Assembly (NCBI GenBank): GCA_031289855.1
Contig: JAITOR010000066.1
Location: 1 to 13,131 of the forward strand
Length of the DNA: 13,131 nucleotides
DNA from: Rickettsiales bacterium
GTDB lineage: Bacteria > Pseudomonadota > Alphaproteobacteria > Rickettsiales > UBA1997
Direction: 5' to 3'
This document shows, piece after piece, positions 12,995-13,131 of this stretch. A program made the translations under genes and the position numbers. Position 1 is the stretch's first letter. Every line of letters starts with the position of its first letter. The notes below the pieces were generated by a model. The model did not search any database. It was not told the DNA's origin and worked only from the letters and a program-made list of their open reading frames with translations.

Positions 12995-13131
12995 CTATTT
13001 ATCAGCCACCACCCAACATTTTGTTTTTGATATTGGTTTGCTTTCTTTTATTATTACTTCGTCTCCTACTGCAACTTTGTTGCTTTCGTCATGAATCATA
13101 AACTTTTTTTGTTTTTTTACATACTTTTCAT
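12995..13131 (-). CDS. rpsQ: 30S ribosomal protein S17, C-terminal part (5' end outside window)
   Basis: Reading the - strand from the right edge, an open frame of about 45 codons ends at TAG (12997-12995). It gives KKFMIHDESNKVAVGD, then EVIIKESKPISKTKCWVVADK. This is the C-terminal half of S17, with the family's HDE...GD.V.I.E.(R/K)P.SKTK.W pattern. S17 is an early-assembling 16S rRNA-binding protein of the small subunit. Upstream genes, expected to be rpmC and rplP, lie beyond the window. Downstream, where rplN and the spc genes usually begin, a DUF3089 gene follows after 7 bases. Confidence 0.92.
   Translation of the reverse strand, partial: EKYVKKQKKFMIHDESNKVAVGDEVIIKESKPISKTKCWVVADK

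Noticed and set aside
1..13131. Recoded genetic code (TGA as tryptophan) suggested by the extreme AT content
   Set aside because: virB8 and the hemY-like gene end in TGA within ATGA overlaps, and tryptophan is encoded by TGG throughout the conserved proteins.
1..13131. CRISPR array, insertion sequence or integrated phage
   Set aside because: No regularly spaced repeats, transposase or integrase motifs, or terminal inverted repeats were seen; the AT-rich runs are low complexity.

Overview
The window is a strongly AT-rich bacterial chromosome segment. It reads best as an intracellular or host-associated alphaproteobacterium, most likely of the Rickettsiales type. The reasons are a VirB8/VirB9 pair of a type IV secretion system, a mitofilin-like gene coupled to a HemY-domain gene (an alphaproteobacterial arrangement), ribosomal-protein operons broken into pieces, a decayed gene, and very low GC. 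TGA is used as a stop, for example at the ends of virB8 and the hemY-like gene, so the standard bacterial code applies. The taxon is inferred from gene content only.

Layout. Positions 1-117 hold the 3' end of a + strand gene with a beta-barrel-like C-terminus, followed by a bidirectional terminator. Positions 193-748 hold a multiply frameshifted gene remnant on the - strand. Next on the - strand comes rlmH (796-1227), then a terminator that closes a shortened S10 operon, rpsJ-rplC-rplD-rplW-rplB (4037 down to 1332). A divergent control region of about 220 bp separates rpsJ from mraY (+, 4260-5273).

A tightly packed - strand operon follows, pgsA > mitofilin-like > hemY-like > def (8439 down to 5380), with short overlaps between the last three genes. 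Back-to-back promoter candidates at 8450-8511 separate it from virB8-virB9 (+), joined by an ATGA overlap. A membrane-anchored TPR protein gene (+, 10141-11793) comes next. On the right, the - strand carries the C-terminal end of rpsQ (reaching the window edge), followed after 7 bp by a DUF3089 alpha/beta-hydrolase-like gene.

How the genes fit together. The conserved parts are ribosome assembly (S10, L3, L4, L23, L2, S17, RlmH), protein maturation (deformylase) and envelope building (MraY for peptidoglycan, PgsA for phosphatidylglycerol, a mitofilin/HemY-like membrane module). The accessory parts are the secretion pair with its TPR neighbour, the outer-membrane protein fragment, the decayed gene and the DUF3089 gene. 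I see no CRISPR array, tRNA, rRNA or insertion sequence. The points most worth a second look are the virB8-virB9-TPR cassette without virB10, the DUF3089 gene placed behind rpsQ with two possible starts, the pgsA-mitofilin-hemY-def operon, and promoters lying so close to start codons that leaderless mRNAs are plausible.
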